From the NCBI GenBank assembly GCA_900469965.1, contig UBZP01000015.1:401806-465805 (forward strand): a stretch of 64,000 nt of DNA. The letters are read 5' to 3'. The notes under the pieces are model-generated. The model did not search any database. It was not told the DNA's origin and saw nothing but the letters and a program-made list of their open reading frames with translations. This stretch comes from Hyphomicrobiales bacterium (lineage in GTDB: Bacteria; Pseudomonadota; Alphaproteobacteria; Rhizobiales; Rhizobiaceae). Below are positions 44,873-54,704 of this stretch, in pieces; position 1 is the first letter of the stretch; each line of letters opens with the position of its first letter. The translations under genes were made by a program, and so were the position numbers.

Positions 44873-46003
44873 TCAGTTCGCCCCGCCGGGGTTGCGCAGG
44901 TCGAGCGGCGGCTGGTCGTCGGGAAGGAAGCTCGGCCCGACCATCCGCACCCGGTCCTTCTCCGGATCGTAGGGCCGCTCGTTGACGACCGTTCCGGGGG
45001 CTGCGGCGCCTGCGACCGGATGCATCCGGATCGTCGTCACCGAGCCGACATCCTGCCTGGTCGTGCCCGGCTTCGTGCCCGCGGCGGTGTTCGACGCGCC
45101 GCCGCCGGCGCCGGCCATCTTGCGGTAGTAGCCGGCAAGGTCGCAGCCGCAGGACGGGTCGGCGGAGCGGTCGCGGGACTGGTAGGCGTAGGCGTTCGCC
45201 AGAGCGGTATAGGGCCGTCCGGTCAGCGTCGAGATCATGTTGCTGCTGTCGAGCGACTGCAGCGGCTGGTAGAAGAGTTCCGTCTCGGTCTGCGGGCACA
45301 TCATCGAACAGGCGCGCTGGTCCCGGCGGAAGTCGAGCGGGGTCGCCGCCGACGATATCGGGAAGAAGCCGCCGTCGCAGGTGCGCACGCACACCGTCCG
45401 CAGCGGGCCATCCTGCGCTGCCGCGCCCATGTTGTCGAACGTCGTCGGCATGTCCGGATCGTCGATTTCGGGAAGATCCCCGCCTTCCATGGTCACTTCT
45501 GCCTCTGCCTCTGCGGATGATTCGGCCGTGATGGTCCCCTCGCAGCCGTTCTCCGACAGGGCCGCCAGAATGCGGCCGCGCTCGGCCGGATCGCCGCCGA
45601 AGGACGCCTCGTCGCGCTGCTGCACGAGCTGCCGGAGGTTGCGCTCCATCTGGTCGATCGTCGAAGTGATGGCGGCGCAGGCGCCGGCATTCTGACCGCC
45701 GAAGACGGTGACGCTGCCGTTGCTGCAGCCGAGCCGGCGAAGGTCGGCCCTTGCCTGGCGCAGTTCGATGTTCTGCCTTGCGATGGCGCTGGCGTAGCTG
45801 CGCACCTGCTGGGCGCTATCGGCCGCGGGCGGCAGGTTGACGAGCTGCGACTGGAGATCGCTGCAGACGTCCTGCGCCCGAGCATGGGTGGTCGGCGCCA
45901 GCGACAAGGCCAATGATAGGGTCAATGACAGGGCCAATGACGGGGCCATCGGGAGGGCCGTCGCAGCGGCCAGAACCCACACTCTTCCCAGTCCCCACTG
46001 CAC
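44873..46003 (-). CDS. DUF2865-family secreted protein of unknown function
   Basis: A 376-residue protein seen in Rhizobiales. The conserved core includes VCVRTCDGGFFPISSA and FRRDQRACSMMCPQTETELFYQ near residues 210-255, with several cysteines. A signal peptide ends around ALSLAPTTHARAQ; its hydrophobic core is encoded by 12-base tandem repeats at 45903-45962. I chose the GTG at 46003 (GGGAGGGG upstream) because it starts the signal peptide (VQWGLGRVWVLAA); the open frame extends further. Function unknown; the Cys-rich domain may be disulfide-bonded in the periplasm. Convergent with bluB. Confidence 0.78.
   Translation of the reverse strand: MQWGLGRVWVLAAATALPMAPSLALSLTLSLALSLAPTTHARAQDVCSDLQSQLVNLPPAADSAQQVRSYASAIARQNIELRQARADLRRLGCSNGSVTVFGGQNAGACAAITSTIDQMERNLRQLVQQRDEASFGGDPAERGRILAALSENGCEGTITAESSAEAEAEVTMEGGDLPEIDDPDMPTTFDNMGAAAQDGPLRTVCVRTCDGGFFPISSAATPLDFRRDQRACSMMCPQTETELFYQPLQSLDSSNMISTLTGRPYTALANAYAYQSRDRSADPSCGCDLAGYYRKMAGAGGGASNTAAGTKPGTTRQDVGSVTTIRMHPVAGAAAPGTVVNERPYDPEKDRVRMVGPSFLPDDQPPLDLRNPGGAN
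45903..45962. repeat. 12-base tandem repeats in the signal-peptide region
   Basis: Units start at 45903, 45915, 45927, 45939 and more weakly 45951 (GACAAGGCCAAT, GATAGGGTCAAT, GACAGGGCCAAT, GACGGGGCCATC). On the coding (minus) strand they encode repeated LALS/LTLS blocks of the hydrophobic core. Unit number could vary by slippage in steps of four residues without breaking the frame. Confidence 0.85.
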
Positions 46004-46355
46004 CTCGTCCCCTCCCGTCGCGTTTGCCTCGCGGGTCGGGTCCGACGGGCGAGGGCGGCTTGAGTAACGCCGAAGCGGTTCTCCGGTTCCGGCGGGTCGG
46101 GCGGGAGCCCGTGATTTCCGCCGCAGACCGGGCATCCTTCCTCACGATCATAGCTTGGAGGGGCAAATGGGCAATGCACTCCCTCGAAAGTGATTAACGT
46201 CAATTATAGTTGAATTCTTTCTTCATGTTTTACGTGGCGGAATTGCTATCGCCGTGCCCTTGGTGTAGCAAATGCTGGCTGCGGCGGCCCCTGGCGGGGC
46301 ATGTTGCCCGCCTTCCCGGCGCCGCCATCCCGTCGAACGCACCATAGGTCACCGC
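46004..46355. other. Intergenic region between DUF2865 gene and PhyH-like gene
   Basis: No gene I can support. A short minus-strand frame here has a CPVCGG motif but no ribosome site. The 46190-46250 part is unusually AT-rich and holds the near-palindrome TCAATTATAGTTGA (46199-46212), plausible promoter or operator DNA for either divergent neighbour. Confidence 0.5.
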
Positions 46356-47420
46356 ATGCGCCTTTCCTCCGTTCTGCTCAGCCCGTTCTATGCGCTCCAG
46401 CTGGCCTCGGGTGCCAAGTCCTTCGCGGACAATCCCATCATCGGCAGCAAGACGCTGAACAGGATGGGCCTGCATGCCAAGCGGGTGTCGCTCGCCATGG
46501 ACATGGCCGATTGGCGGCGCAAGTCGCTGGCGCACCTGGTCACCGCCGAGCAGCGGCGCGAATACGACGAGAACGGCTTCGTGAAGATCGAGAACTTCCT
46601 GCCGCCGGAGGTGTTCGCGCAGGTGACGTCGGAGCTGGAGAACAGCGACTTCGACCGCTACGACATGCTGCAGGGGACGACGGTGACCCGGCGCGCGCTG
46701 ATCGACGACAGCGACGTGGAGCGGCTTCCGGGCTTCAAGGCGGCGCGCAACGATCCGCGCATGTCCAATCTCCTGCGCTACGTGTCCTCGAGCGACGGCC
46801 AGCCGCTGCTGGTCGTGCAGGTGGTGATGGCGCTGGCGTCGACGCCGTCGAAGGAGACGGCGGCCGATCCGCAGACCGCGCTGCACAGCGACACCTTCCA
46901 GCCGACCGCGAAGGCCTGGCTGTTCCTCAAGGACGTCGGCGAGGAGGACGGGCCGTTCTCCTACGTGCCGGGCTCGCACAAGGTAACGCCGCAGCGGCTC
47001 GCCTGGGAGCAGCGCATCAGCGAGAGCGCCGACACGATCGAGAACAAGTATTCCGCCCGCGGTTCGCTGCGCATCATGCCGCACGAGCTGACCGCGCTGG
47101 GCTACGGCCAGCCGGTGAAGATGGTGGTCAAGGCCAACACCCTGATCGTCGCCGACACCCACGGCTTCCACGCCCGCTGCCCGAGCTACAAGCAGACGAC
47201 GCGCATCGAGATCTACGGGTCGCTCCGGCGCAACCCGTTCCTGCCCTTCACCGGCCTGCACATCGCCTCGTTGCCGCCCATCAAGTCGCAGATGAACCGC
47301 CTGATCATCGGCGCGATGGGCTTGCGCGGCAAGCTCGGCCTGAAGGGCTCGCCCTGGGTCGCGGCGGGCATGGGCAAGGCCGGCGAGTGGTCGAAGCGGC
47401 TGAAGAAGCCGGGTGCCTGA
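46356..47420 (+). CDS. Phytanoyl-CoA dioxygenase (PhyH) family protein
   Basis: A 354-residue putative Fe(II)/2-oxoglutarate oxygenase. The metal facial triad is visible as His177-x-Asp179 (ALHSDTF) and His269 in ADTHGFHAR, with Arg283 (TTRIEIYG) for 2-oxoglutarate; EDGPFSYVPGSHKVTPQRL between them is the family pattern. Substrate unknown; such enzymes hydroxylate lipids, amino acids or small metabolites. ATG 46356 chosen, giving a normal start; the frame opens 28 codons earlier. Ends in a terminator shared with the convergent GST gene. Confidence 0.82.
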   Translation: MRLSSVLLSPFYALQLASGAKSFADNPIIGSKTLNRMGLHAKRVSLAMDMADWRRKSLAHLVTAEQRREYDENGFVKIENFLPPEVFAQVTSELENSDFDRYDMLQGTTVTRRALIDDSDVERLPGFKAARNDPRMSNLLRYVSSSDGQPLLVVQVVMALASTPSKETAADPQTALHSDTFQPTAKAWLFLKDVGEEDGPFSYVPGSHKVTPQRLAWEQRISESADTIENKYSARGSLRIMPHELTALGYGQPVKMVVKANTLIVADTHGFHARCPSYKQTTRIEIYGSLRRNPFLPFTGLHIASLPPIKSQMNRLIIGAMGLRGKLGLKGSPWVAAGMGKAGEWSKRLKKPGA

Positions 47421-47453
47421 ACCGGCGGTCCAGATCGCAACCGAGAAGCAGGA

Positions 47454-47480
47454 GAGGCCGGGAGCGATCCCGGCCTCTTT
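47454..47480. terminator. Terminator after the PhyH-like gene
   Basis: GAGGCCGGG (47454-47462), AGCGAT, CCCGGCCTC (47469-47477), TTT. It lies immediately before the end of the convergent GST gene and may serve mainly the plus strand. Confidence 0.8.
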
Positions 47481-47484
47481 CGTC

Positions 47485-48189
47485 TCATTGGCCGAAACGC
47501 GCGATGACTTCCGTCAGGGCAACGTGGCCGCGGCATGCCCCGCTTCCTGTCGCGGCCTCGCCGTTCTCCAGCGCTGTGGCGAAACGGACGGCCGGATCGG
47601 CCTCCAGCCTGCGTCGCAGCGCTTCCAGCCTGGGCCAGCGGTCCGACGGCGAGACCGCATGGATATCGAGCCAGCGGGCGACGCCGACGAAGATGCCGTC
47701 GGCGAGCGTGGGGCGGTCGCCGACGAGATAGGCGGTATCGCCGATCATCGCCTCCAGCTTGCGGTGGCGTTCGATCACGGCCTTGTGGCCGAAGCGGCGC
47801 AGGGCGTCCTGGAAGTCGGGGTCAGGCTCGTCCAGTTCCAGCGCCGTCCAGAGCGCAGAGAAGGCACCGGTGAAGCCGGTGTTGACGAAGGCCATCAGCT
47901 GGACCATGCGGTCCGCCTCCTTCGATTGCGGTGCGAAGCTGATGCGGCGATCGTCGTCGCGTGCGGCCAGCCAGTGGGCGATGGCCATCGTCTCAGTGAG
48001 GGCCCGCCCGTCGTCGGTGATCAGGGCTGGGGTCTCGTGGCGCGCATTGATGCGGGCATATGACGGATCGCGCATCTCGCCGAGCATGTCGACGCGGCAG
48101 AGCCGATAGGGTTTGCCGAGCCATTCGAGCGCGGCGACGAGGCCCATGGAGCTTCCGGCGGGGAAGCCATAGATAAGGATCGGTTCCAA
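47485..48189 (-). CDS. Glutathione S-transferase family protein
   Basis: A 234-residue two-domain GST. The thioredoxin-like N-terminus (ILIYGFPAGSSMGLVAALEWLGKPY) contains the likely catalytic Ser, and the glutathione-binding loop is RHETPALITDDGRALTETMAIAHWLA (cis-Pro and Glu/Thr); the helical C-terminal domain has RPTLADGIFVGVARWL with the conserved Asp. It diverges by 110 bases from an HxlR regulator, which probably controls it. Likely detoxification of electrophiles; substrate unknown. Confidence 0.85.
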   Translation of the reverse strand: MEPILIYGFPAGSSMGLVAALEWLGKPYRLCRVDMLGEMRDPSYARINARHETPALITDDGRALTETMAIAHWLAARDDDRRISFAPQSKEADRMVQLMAFVNTGFTGAFSALWTALELDEPDPDFQDALRRFGHKAVIERHRKLEAMIGDTAYLVGDRPTLADGIFVGVARWLDIHAVSPSDRWPRLEALRRRLEADPAVRFATALENGEAATGSGACRGHVALTEVIARFGQ

Positions 48190-48299
48190 TGTCTTTCTCC
48201 GTGATTTCTTTCGATCACGCTGCGCAGCGACACTGGACCTATCCGCTGCCCTTCCCCATGTAAATTACGCACTTTTTTGTCACCACACCGGAGAATGCG

Positions 48300-48665
48300 A
48301 TGAAGGATCTGGTCTCGCGCTGCCCGATCGAGGAAGTCATGCAGGTCCTCAGCGGGCGCTGGCCGACCTTGCTGATCTACTACCTGAAGGATGGCACCAA
48401 GCGCTTCGCCGACCTGCGACGCGACAATCCGACAGTCTCGCACCGCATGTTGACCTTGGAGCTTCGAAAGCTCGAGGCGGCAGGCATCGTCCAGCGGACG
48501 GCGTTTGCGGGATATCCGCTGCGCGTCGAGTACGACCTGACAGCGGCGGGGCTCGCGCTCGTGCCCCTGATCGATGCCATCTCCGACTGGTGGGAGGAGA
48601 ACGAACGGGGCCGGGCCGCGGCCCCGGGTATCGCCGGGATGCCCGCCGCGCAGATCGCGCCCTGA
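48300..48665 (+). CDS. HxlR-family winged-helix regulator
   Basis: A 121-residue regulator: CPIEEVMQVLSGRWPTLLIYYLKDGTKRFADLRRD near the N-terminus and SHRMLTLELRKLEAAGIVQR form the winged helix. A Cys at residue 8 lies where redox- or aldehyde-sensing HxlR members have their key thiol. It is divergent from the GST gene, so it most likely senses an electrophile or oxidant and controls that gene and itself. Followed by a terminator. Confidence 0.87.
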   Translation: MKDLVSRCPIEEVMQVLSGRWPTLLIYYLKDGTKRFADLRRDNPTVSHRMLTLELRKLEAAGIVQRTAFAGYPLRVEYDLTAAGLALVPLIDAISDWWEENERGRAAAPGIAGMPAAQIAP

Positions 48666-48687
48666 GCGGGGCTGGTCAAAACGGAAG

Positions 48688-48716
48688 AAGGCGCGCCCGC
48701 TCAGGACGCGCCTTTT
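48688..48716. terminator. Terminator between the HxlR and malic enzyme genes
   Basis: AAGGCGCG (48688-48695) pairs with CGCGCCTT (48707-48714), then TT; the complementary strand also has an A/T run. It separates convergent genes and could act in both directions. Confidence 0.75.
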
Positions 48717-48737
48717 CATCGATGCCGAACGCGACGT

Positions 48738-51050
48738 TCAGTCCGGATACGACGCCTCGACCACGGCCAGGGCCGCCATATTGACGACGCCGCGCGAGGT
48801 CACCGACGGCGACAGGATGTGGGCGGGCATGGCGGCGCCGAGCAGGATCGGGCCGACGTGCAGGCCGTCGGTCATCGTCTTCAGGACGCCGAGCGTGATG
48901 TTGGCGGCGTCGAGGTTGGGGAAGACGAGTAGGTTTGCTTCGCCGGTCAGGGTGCTGCCCGGCATGACGCGCTGGCGCAGGGCCTCGGAGATCGCCGAAT
49001 CGCCGTGCATCTCGCCGTCGGCCTCCAGCTCCGGCGCCATTTCCCGCACGAGCGCCATCGCCTTGCGCATCTTGAAGGCGCTGACGGAATCGCGCGAGCC
49101 GAAGTTGGAGTGCGAGACGAGGGCGGCGCGCGGGGTGATGCCGAAGCGGCGGATTTCCTTGGCCGCCATCACCGTCATCTGGGCGACTTCCTCGGCCGTC
49201 GGGTCGAAGCTGACATAGGTGTCGGTGAAGAAGGTCGCGCCGCGCTGGGAGATCAGCAGGCTGAGCGCGGAGAAGTCGGTCACTCCCTTGCGCAGGCCGA
49301 TGATCTGGCGGACGTCGCGCAGGTGCTTGGCATAGCGGCCCTCGACGCCGCAGATCAGCGCATCGGCCTCGCCGCGGCGAACGGCGAGCGCGCCGATCAC
49401 CGTCTGGTTGGTGCGCACGATCGTGCGGGCGGCTTCCGGGATCACGCCCTGCCGGCCGACCAGCTTGAAATAGTCGTCGACATAGTCGCGATAGCGCGGG
49501 TCGTCCTCGGGGTTGATCACCTCGAAGTCGGTGCCCGGGCGGATGCGCAGGCCATAGCGCTTCAGGCGCGTCTCGATGATCTGCGGGCGGCCGATCAGGA
49601 TCGGCTTGGCGGTGCCTTCCTCGAGCAGCACCTGGGCGGCGCGGAGCACGCGCTCGTCTTCGCCCTCGGCGAAGATCACCCGCTTTTTCTCCGCATTCTT
49701 GGCGGCGACGAAGATCGGCTTCATGATGAAGCCGGAGCGCCAGACGAAGCGGTTCAGCTGGTCGAGATAGGCGTCGAAATCGGCGATCGGCCGGGTCGCG
49801 ACGCCGCTTTCGGCGGCCGCACGGGCAACCGCCGGGGCGATCCGCAGGATCAGGCGCTGGTCGAAGGGCGAGGGGATCAGGTAGTTCGGGCCGAACACCG
49901 GCGTCTCGCCGGAATAGGCGCGGGCGGCGACGTCGGAGACCTCCTCGCGGGCCAGGGCCGCGATCGCGCGCACCGCCGCCATCTTCATCTCCTCATTGAT
50001 CGTCCGGGCGCCGCAATCGAGCGCGCCGCGGAAGATGTAGGGGAAGCAGAGGACGTTGTTGACCTGGTTGGGGAAGTCGGAGCGGCCGGTGCAGATCATC
50101 GCGTCCGGACGGGCGGCACGGGCCTCTTCCGGCATGATTTCCGGGTTCGGGTTGGCGAGCGCCATGATCAGCGGCTTTGCGGCCATGCGGGCCAGAAGTT
50201 CGGGCTTGAGGACGCCTGCGGCGGAGAGGCCGAGGAAGACGTCGGCGTCGTCGATCGTCTCCGACAGCGCGCGCTTGTCGGTCTCCTGCGCGTAGACCGA
50301 CTTCCACTGATCCATCAGCACCTCGCGGCCCTTGTAGACGAGGCCTTCGATGTCGTGGACCCAGATGTTTTCGACCCGGGCACCGAGGGTGACGAGCAGG
50401 TTGAGGCAGGCAAGGGCCGCGGCGCCGGCGCCGGAGGCGACGATCTTCGCCTTCGCGATGTCCTTGCCGGCGAGCTCCAGGCCATTGAGGATGGCGGCTG
50501 CGACGATGATCGCGGTGCCGTGCTGGTCGTCGTGAAAGACGGGGATGTCCATCTTCTCGCGCAGCTGGCGCTCGACCTCGAAGCATTCCGGCGCCTTGAT
50601 GTCCTCGAGGTTGACGCCGCCGAAGGTCGGCTCCAGCGCCGAGACGACGTTGACCATTTCGCCCACGGTTGCCGCGTCGATCTCGATGTCGAACACGTCG
50701 ATACCGGCGAATTTCTTGAACAGCACCGCCTTGCCTTCCATGACGGGCTTGGAGGCGAGGGGGCCGATATTGCCGAGGCCGAGGACGGCGGTGCCGTTGG
50801 AGATGACGGCGACGAGATTGGCGCGGGCCGTATAATCGGCGGCGGTTTCCGGATTGTCGCGGATGGCGAGGCAGGGGGCTGCGACGCCCGGCGAATAGGC
50901 AAGCGCCAGGTCGCGCTGGTTGCCGAGCGGCTTGGTCGGCTGGATCTCCAGCTTGCCGGGGCGGGGGTGGCGGTGGAAGAACAGGGCCTGCTGGTCGATG
51001 TCGCCGCTCGGAGGCGTGGGTTTCGCTTTCGGTTTGTCGCCAGTCGTCAT
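48738..51050 (-). CDS. Malic enzyme with C-terminal phosphotransacetylase-like domain
   Basis: A 770-residue enzyme that oxidatively decarboxylates malate to pyruvate. The malic domain (to about residue 430) has [46 protein letters not shown] and the nucleotide site [16 protein letters not shown]; the C-terminal third ([36 protein letters not shown]) resembles phosphotransacetylase and is usually regulatory. Rhizobia have both NAD (dme) and NADP (tme) forms of this size; I cannot tell which this is. ATG 51050 with GGCAGGAAG upstream; the longer open frame is not supported. Confidence 0.93.
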   Translation of the reverse strand: MTTGDKPKAKPTPPSGDIDQQALFFHRHPRPGKLEIQPTKPLGNQRDLALAYSPGVAAPCLAIRDNPETAADYTARANLVAVISNGTAVLGLGNIGPLASKPVMEGKAVLFKKFAGIDVFDIEIDAATVGEMVNVVSALEPTFGGVNLEDIKAPECFEVERQLREKMDIPVFHDDQHGTAIIVAAAILNGLELAGKDIAKAKIVASGAGAAALACLNLLVTLGARVENIWVHDIEGLVYKGREVLMDQWKSVYAQETDKRALSETIDDADVFLGLSAAGVLKPELLARMAAKPLIMALANPNPEIMPEEARAARPDAMICTGRSDFPNQVNNVLCFPYIFRGALDCGARTINEEMKMAAVRAIAALAREEVSDVAARAYSGETPVFGPNYLIPSPFDQRLILRIAPAVARAAAESGVATRPIADFDAYLDQLNRFVWRSGFIMKPIFVAAKNAEKKRVIFAEGEDERVLRAAQVLLEEGTAKPILIGRPQIIETRLKRYGLRIRPGTDFEVINPEDDPRYRDYVDDYFKLVGRQGVIPEAARTIVRTNQTVIGALAVRRGEADALICGVEGRYAKHLRDVRQIIGLRKGVTDFSALSLLISQRGATFFTDTYVSFDPTAEEVAQMTVMAAKEIRRFGITPRAALVSHSNFGSRDSVSAFKMRKAMALVREMAPELEADGEMHGDSAISEALRQRVMPGSTLTGEANLLVFPNLDAANITLGVLKTMTDGLHVGPILLGAAMPAHILSPSVTSRGVVNMAALAVVEASYPD

Positions 51051-51416
51051 TGTCTTCCTGCCCGATTCCAATCGATGTGCGGCCCTTCTGGCACGGATGG
51101 GGCGCGCCGTGAAGTTTGCCGATGCGGTAGTATCAACCCGCCCTGACATCGACCTGTCGCCTGGGCCGTCCGCCGGTGGCCGACAGAGGGCCTACGGCTG
51201 AGCGGTCGCCATCAGTGCAGGTTGGTATAAAGCCCCTATCGACGACGCATGCAACCGTCAAATGCTGGAGGGGACCGGATCCGCCCCGAACGGCGCGGCC
51301 CGGCGGCCGCCGGGCGATTGTAAACAGGCCCTGTCATTCCCCTGATACACGAGTCTGGTTTTGAGCTAGCGCGAAAGGCCGACGCAACCCAAGCCAGACC
51401 GCCGGAGTAGACGATC
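51051..51416. other. Intergenic region between malic enzyme and LpxH-like genes
   Basis: Divergent promoters must lie here, but I see no clear operator, riboswitch or small gene. A GC-rich inverted repeat near 51290-51315 (GGCCCGGCGGCCGCCGGGC) is the main structure. Confidence 0.5.
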
Positions 51417-52259
51417 ATGAACGCCCACGCCCCAGAGCCGAACGTCCGGCGCGTCCGGACCTTGTTCCTGTCGGACGTGCATCTCGGCTCCAAGGCCGCC
51501 AAGGCGGACTTCCTGCTCGACTTCCTGCGCTGCCACGAGGCGGCGACGATCATTCTGGTCGGCGACATCGTCGACGGCTGGCGGCTGAAGCGGAGCTGGT
51601 ACTGGCCGCAGAGCTGCAACGACGTGGTGCAGAAACTGCTCAGGAAGGCGCGCAAGGGTGCGCGGATCATCTACGTGCCCGGCAACCACGACGAATTCCT
51701 GCGCGATTTCCCCGGCGTGCACTTCGGCGGCATCGAGGTCGCCCAGCAGCTCGTCCACGAAGCCGCGGACGGCAAGAAATACCTGGTGCTGCATGGCGAC
51801 GAATTCGACGTGGTGGTGCGCAACGCCCGCCTGCTCGCCTATCTCGGCGACTGGGCCTATGACGCGGCGATCGCCATCAACGTCGCGCTGGCGGCGGTGC
51901 GGCGGCGGCTGGGCCTGCCCTACTGGTCGTTTTCGGCCTGGGCGAAGCTGCAGGTCAAGCATGCGGTCAATTTCATCGGCGCCTTCCAGCAGGTCGTCGC
52001 CGAGGAGGCGCGCAAGCACGGGGCGGACGGGGTGATCTGCGGCCATATCCATCACGCCGTGATCGAGGACATCGGCGGCATCCGCTACATCAACACCGGC
52101 GACTGGGTCGAGAGCTGCACCGCGGTGATCGAGCACTGGGACGGGACCATGGAGCTCGTGACCTGGCAGTCGCCGGCGGCACGCCCCGCGCCGATCGCGG
52201 TGCTGCCGCGCAGCCAGGGTGTTCCGGCCGTCGGTCGCAAGGCATCGAAGGCCGCTTGA
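51417..52259 (+). CDS. LpxH-like metallophosphoesterase (UDP-2,3-diacylglucosamine hydrolase family)
   Basis: A 280-residue calcineurin-like phosphoesterase with all metal motifs: LSDVHLGS (DxH), VGDIVDGW (GD), PGNHDEFLRD (GNHD), LHGDEFD and GHIHHAVIED (GHxH), and INTGDWVESCTAVIEHWDG as in LpxH-related proteins. Alphaproteobacteria usually use LpxI for the lipid A step, so this homologue may have a different substrate. A helical insert (residues 140-185) is present as in LpxH. ATG 51417 chosen. Stands upstream of the MFS gene by 147 bases. Confidence 0.8.
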   Translation: MNAHAPEPNVRRVRTLFLSDVHLGSKAAKADFLLDFLRCHEAATIILVGDIVDGWRLKRSWYWPQSCNDVVQKLLRKARKGARIIYVPGNHDEFLRDFPGVHFGGIEVAQQLVHEAADGKKYLVLHGDEFDVVVRNARLLAYLGDWAYDAAIAINVALAAVRRRLGLPYWSFSAWAKLQVKHAVNFIGAFQQVVAEEARKHGADGVICGHIHHAVIEDIGGIRYINTGDWVESCTAVIEHWDGTMELVTWQSPAARPAPIAVLPRSQGVPAVGRKASKAA

Positions 52260-52406
52260 GCCGAGGTCCCGGCCGCGCGCTTCACGGCGCGGGACAGCCA
52301 CGATGAAAACGTGAAGCGGCGGCGCCGGACTACCCTCAATTGGCGGATTGGCGTACGTGCCTCGGCGTGCTAGTCGTGGTGCGTCCCTCTGTTCAGGTTT
52401 CCCGAT

Positions 52407-53626
52407 ATGAACGCGCCTTACGGCATGGTCGCGAGCGGCGCTGCGCCGCGCTTCTTCGTCCTGCGTACCGCCATCGTCTTCTGCGCGCCGATGCTCGTCA
52501 ACGGCATCGCACTGCCCTTCTTTCCGATCTGGCTGAACTCGCTGTCGATGAGCGACTGGGAGATCGGCGTGGTGCTGGCCGTGCCGCTCGTCGTGCGCGT
52601 GATCGCAGCCCCGATCGCCGGGATGATCGCGGACCGGATCGGCGACCGGGCGATCGTGCTGGTCTGGTCGGGCCTGATGTCGCTCGCCACCGCGATCGCG
52701 CTGCTGTTCGTCGAGCATTTCTGGCCGGTGCTGATCCTCTATACGCTGCAGGGCATCGTTTACGCGCCCTACCTGCCGATCACCGACGCGATCGCGCTCA
52801 GCGGCGTCCGCCGCTGGAACTTCGACTACAGCCACATGCGCTTCTGGGGCTCGGTCGCCTTCATCGTCTCGACGATGATCGGCGGCTGGCTCTCCGGCAT
52901 CTTCGGCGGGGCGATGGTACTGCCGGCGATGACCGTGGGCTTCGTCTCCACGGTCGTCTGCGCCTTCATCGCGCCGCGGATCGGCAAGCCGCGGCGACCC
53001 TCGCCGATTTCCGCGCTTGCGGTGGCGCCCGCGGCGCCCGTCCGGCAGATGGACGTGCAACTGATGATGGTCGGTGCGGCGCTGGTCAACGCCAGCCACG
53101 GCATGTTCTATGCCTTCGCCGCCATTCTATGGGGGGCGGAGGGCTATTCGGGAACGGAGATCGGCCTGCTCTTCAGCGTCGGCGTGGCTGCCGAGATCGT
53201 CTTCTTCATCTTCGCGGCCGGTTGCGGCGGCGCTTCAGCCTGTGGACGCTGATCGTGCTCGGCTGTTCGGTGGCGGTCTTCCGGTGGATCGTGTTCCCGG
53301 CCGGTCTCGGGTTTTCGGGCTATATGGTGCTGCAGTGCCTGCACGCGCTGACCTATGCCAGCATTCACGTCGGCGTGCAGGGGCGGATCGTGGAACGCGT
53401 CGCGGAGGAAAGGGAGGCATCCACGCAGGGGCTCTATTTCTTCTACAACGGCATCCTGATGGCGCTGACGACGTTCTTGTCCGGCTACCTGTTCGCCTGG
53501 TACGGCATCGACGGCTTCTACGCGATGTCGGTCGTGGCGGCGCTCGGGCTGTCGCTGACGGTGCTGGCGCGGGCGCTTCAGCCCCAGAGGCTTGCCTTCG
53601 GCGGGAACACCAGCGAGCCCTCGTAG
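52407..53626 (+). pseudogene. MFS transporter (HcaT/MFS_1-like), frameshifted
   Basis: Two frames together encode one transporter of about 406 residues. The first runs from ATG 52407 to a stop at 53250-53252 and holds about eight helices (FVLRTAIVFCAPMLVNGIALPFF at the start, YSHMRFWGSVAFIVSTMIGGW in the middle). The rest (FSLWTLIVLGCSVAVFRW to the TAG at 53626) is in the -1 frame. A single missing base near 53214-53222, where GCCGGTTGCGG could once have been GCCCGGTTGCGG, explains the change. It may be a real mutation or a sequencing error. The last 49 bases overlap the convergent epimerase gene, as would be expected for an intact gene. Confidence 0.8.
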
Positions 53627-54561
53627 ACCAGCGCGGGGTCGCGGTCCTGCGCCAGGAGCAGCGGCCCGTCGAGATCGACGAAGTCGGCGCCCTGCGCGAG
53701 AAGCACGGCCGGCGCCATGGCCAGCGACGAGCCGACCATGCAGCCGACCATGACCTTGAGGCCGAGGCGGCGCGCCTCGTCTCGCATGGAAAGCGCCTCC
53801 GTCAGCCCGCCGGCCTTGTCGAGCTTGATGTTGATGGCGTCGTAACGATCGGCGAGGGCTGCCAGATCGGCGCCCAGATGCACGCTCTCGTCGGCGCAGA
53901 CGAGCACCTTGCGCTCGACATTGCGCAGCGCGTCGTCGCGGCCGGCCGGCAACGGCTGCTCGACGAGGGCGATGCCCGTCTCGGCGCAGATGGCGAGGTG
54001 GCGGGCAAGGGTCTCCTCGGTCCAGCCCTCGTTGGCGTCGAGGATGATCTGCGCGTTCGGTGCGGCGGCTCGGACGGCACGGATGCGCGAAGCGTCGTCG
54101 GCCGTGCCGACCTTCACCTTCAGGAGCGCGCGATGGGCATGCAGCGCCGTCTGGGCGGCCATCGCCTCAGGTTCGCCGAGCGAGATCGTATAAGCGGTGA
54201 CGAGCGGCTGCGGTTCGTCGGCGCAGATCTGCCGCCAGGCGGGCGTGCCGGCACGCTTGGCCTCGAGATCCCACAGCGCGCAGTCGAGCGCATTGCGGGC
54301 CGCGCCGGCACGCATGGTCTGGCCGAGTTCGGCGCGCCCGATGCCCGCCTCGATCGCCGGCCGTGATGCCTCGATTTCCGAAAGCACGCTGTCGACTGAT
54401 TCGCCATAGCGCGGGTAGGGCACGCACTCGCCGCTGCCGGTGTGGCCGCCTTCGGTGATTCGGCAGGTGACGACGAGCGCTTCCGTCTTGGAGCCGCGCG
54501 ATATGGTGAAGCTTCCGGCGATCGGGAAACGCTCGGTGGCAGAGGCGAGTTGTCGGCGCAT
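53578..54561 (-). CDS. Dipeptide epimerase (L-Ala-D/L-Glu epimerase, enolase superfamily)
   Basis: A 327-residue muconate-lactonizing-like enolase superfamily enzyme. Acid/base Lys pair is in ALLKVKVG near residue 152 and INIKLDKAGG near 260; metal ligands are in ILDANEGW near 180, LVEQPLP near 207 and CADESVH near 232. It probably epimerises L-Ala-D-Glu from peptidoglycan recycling. ATG 54561 chosen (GCGAGGAAAC upstream); the open frame extends 32 codons further. Divergent from the Mla operon and convergent with the broken MFS gene. Confidence 0.88.
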   Translation of the reverse strand: MRRQLASATERFPIAGSFTISRGSKTEALVVTCRITEGGHTGSGECVPYPRYGESVDSVLSEIEASRPAIEAGIGRAELGQTMRAGAARNALDCALWDLEAKRAGTPAWRQICADEPQPLVTAYTISLGEPEAMAAQTALHAHRALLKVKVGTADDASRIRAVRAAAPNAQIILDANEGWTEETLARHLAICAETGIALVEQPLPAGRDDALRNVERKVLVCADESVHLGADLAALADRYDAINIKLDKAGGLTEALSMRDEARRLGLKVMVGCMVGSSLAMAPAVLLAQGADFVDLDGPLLLAQDRDPALVYEGSLVFPPKASLWG

Positions 54562-54704
54562 ATCTTTCGGTTTCCTCGCGAATTCGGGATCGGCGTGGTT
54601 GTGTTCCGGCTTCCGGCGGTGACAGATGAAGGCCGAGCCGGTATGAGTCGCGATCAACGGTTCATGGCATCATTGGTTACATCGTCCGGGAAGAAGCAAG
54701 AGCA

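Noticed and set aside
45922-46203. Minus-strand frame with CPVCGG, possible small zinc protein
   Set aside because: Most of it overlaps the DUF2865 signal region in another frame, there is no ribosome site, and the motif is isolated. Kept only as a note.
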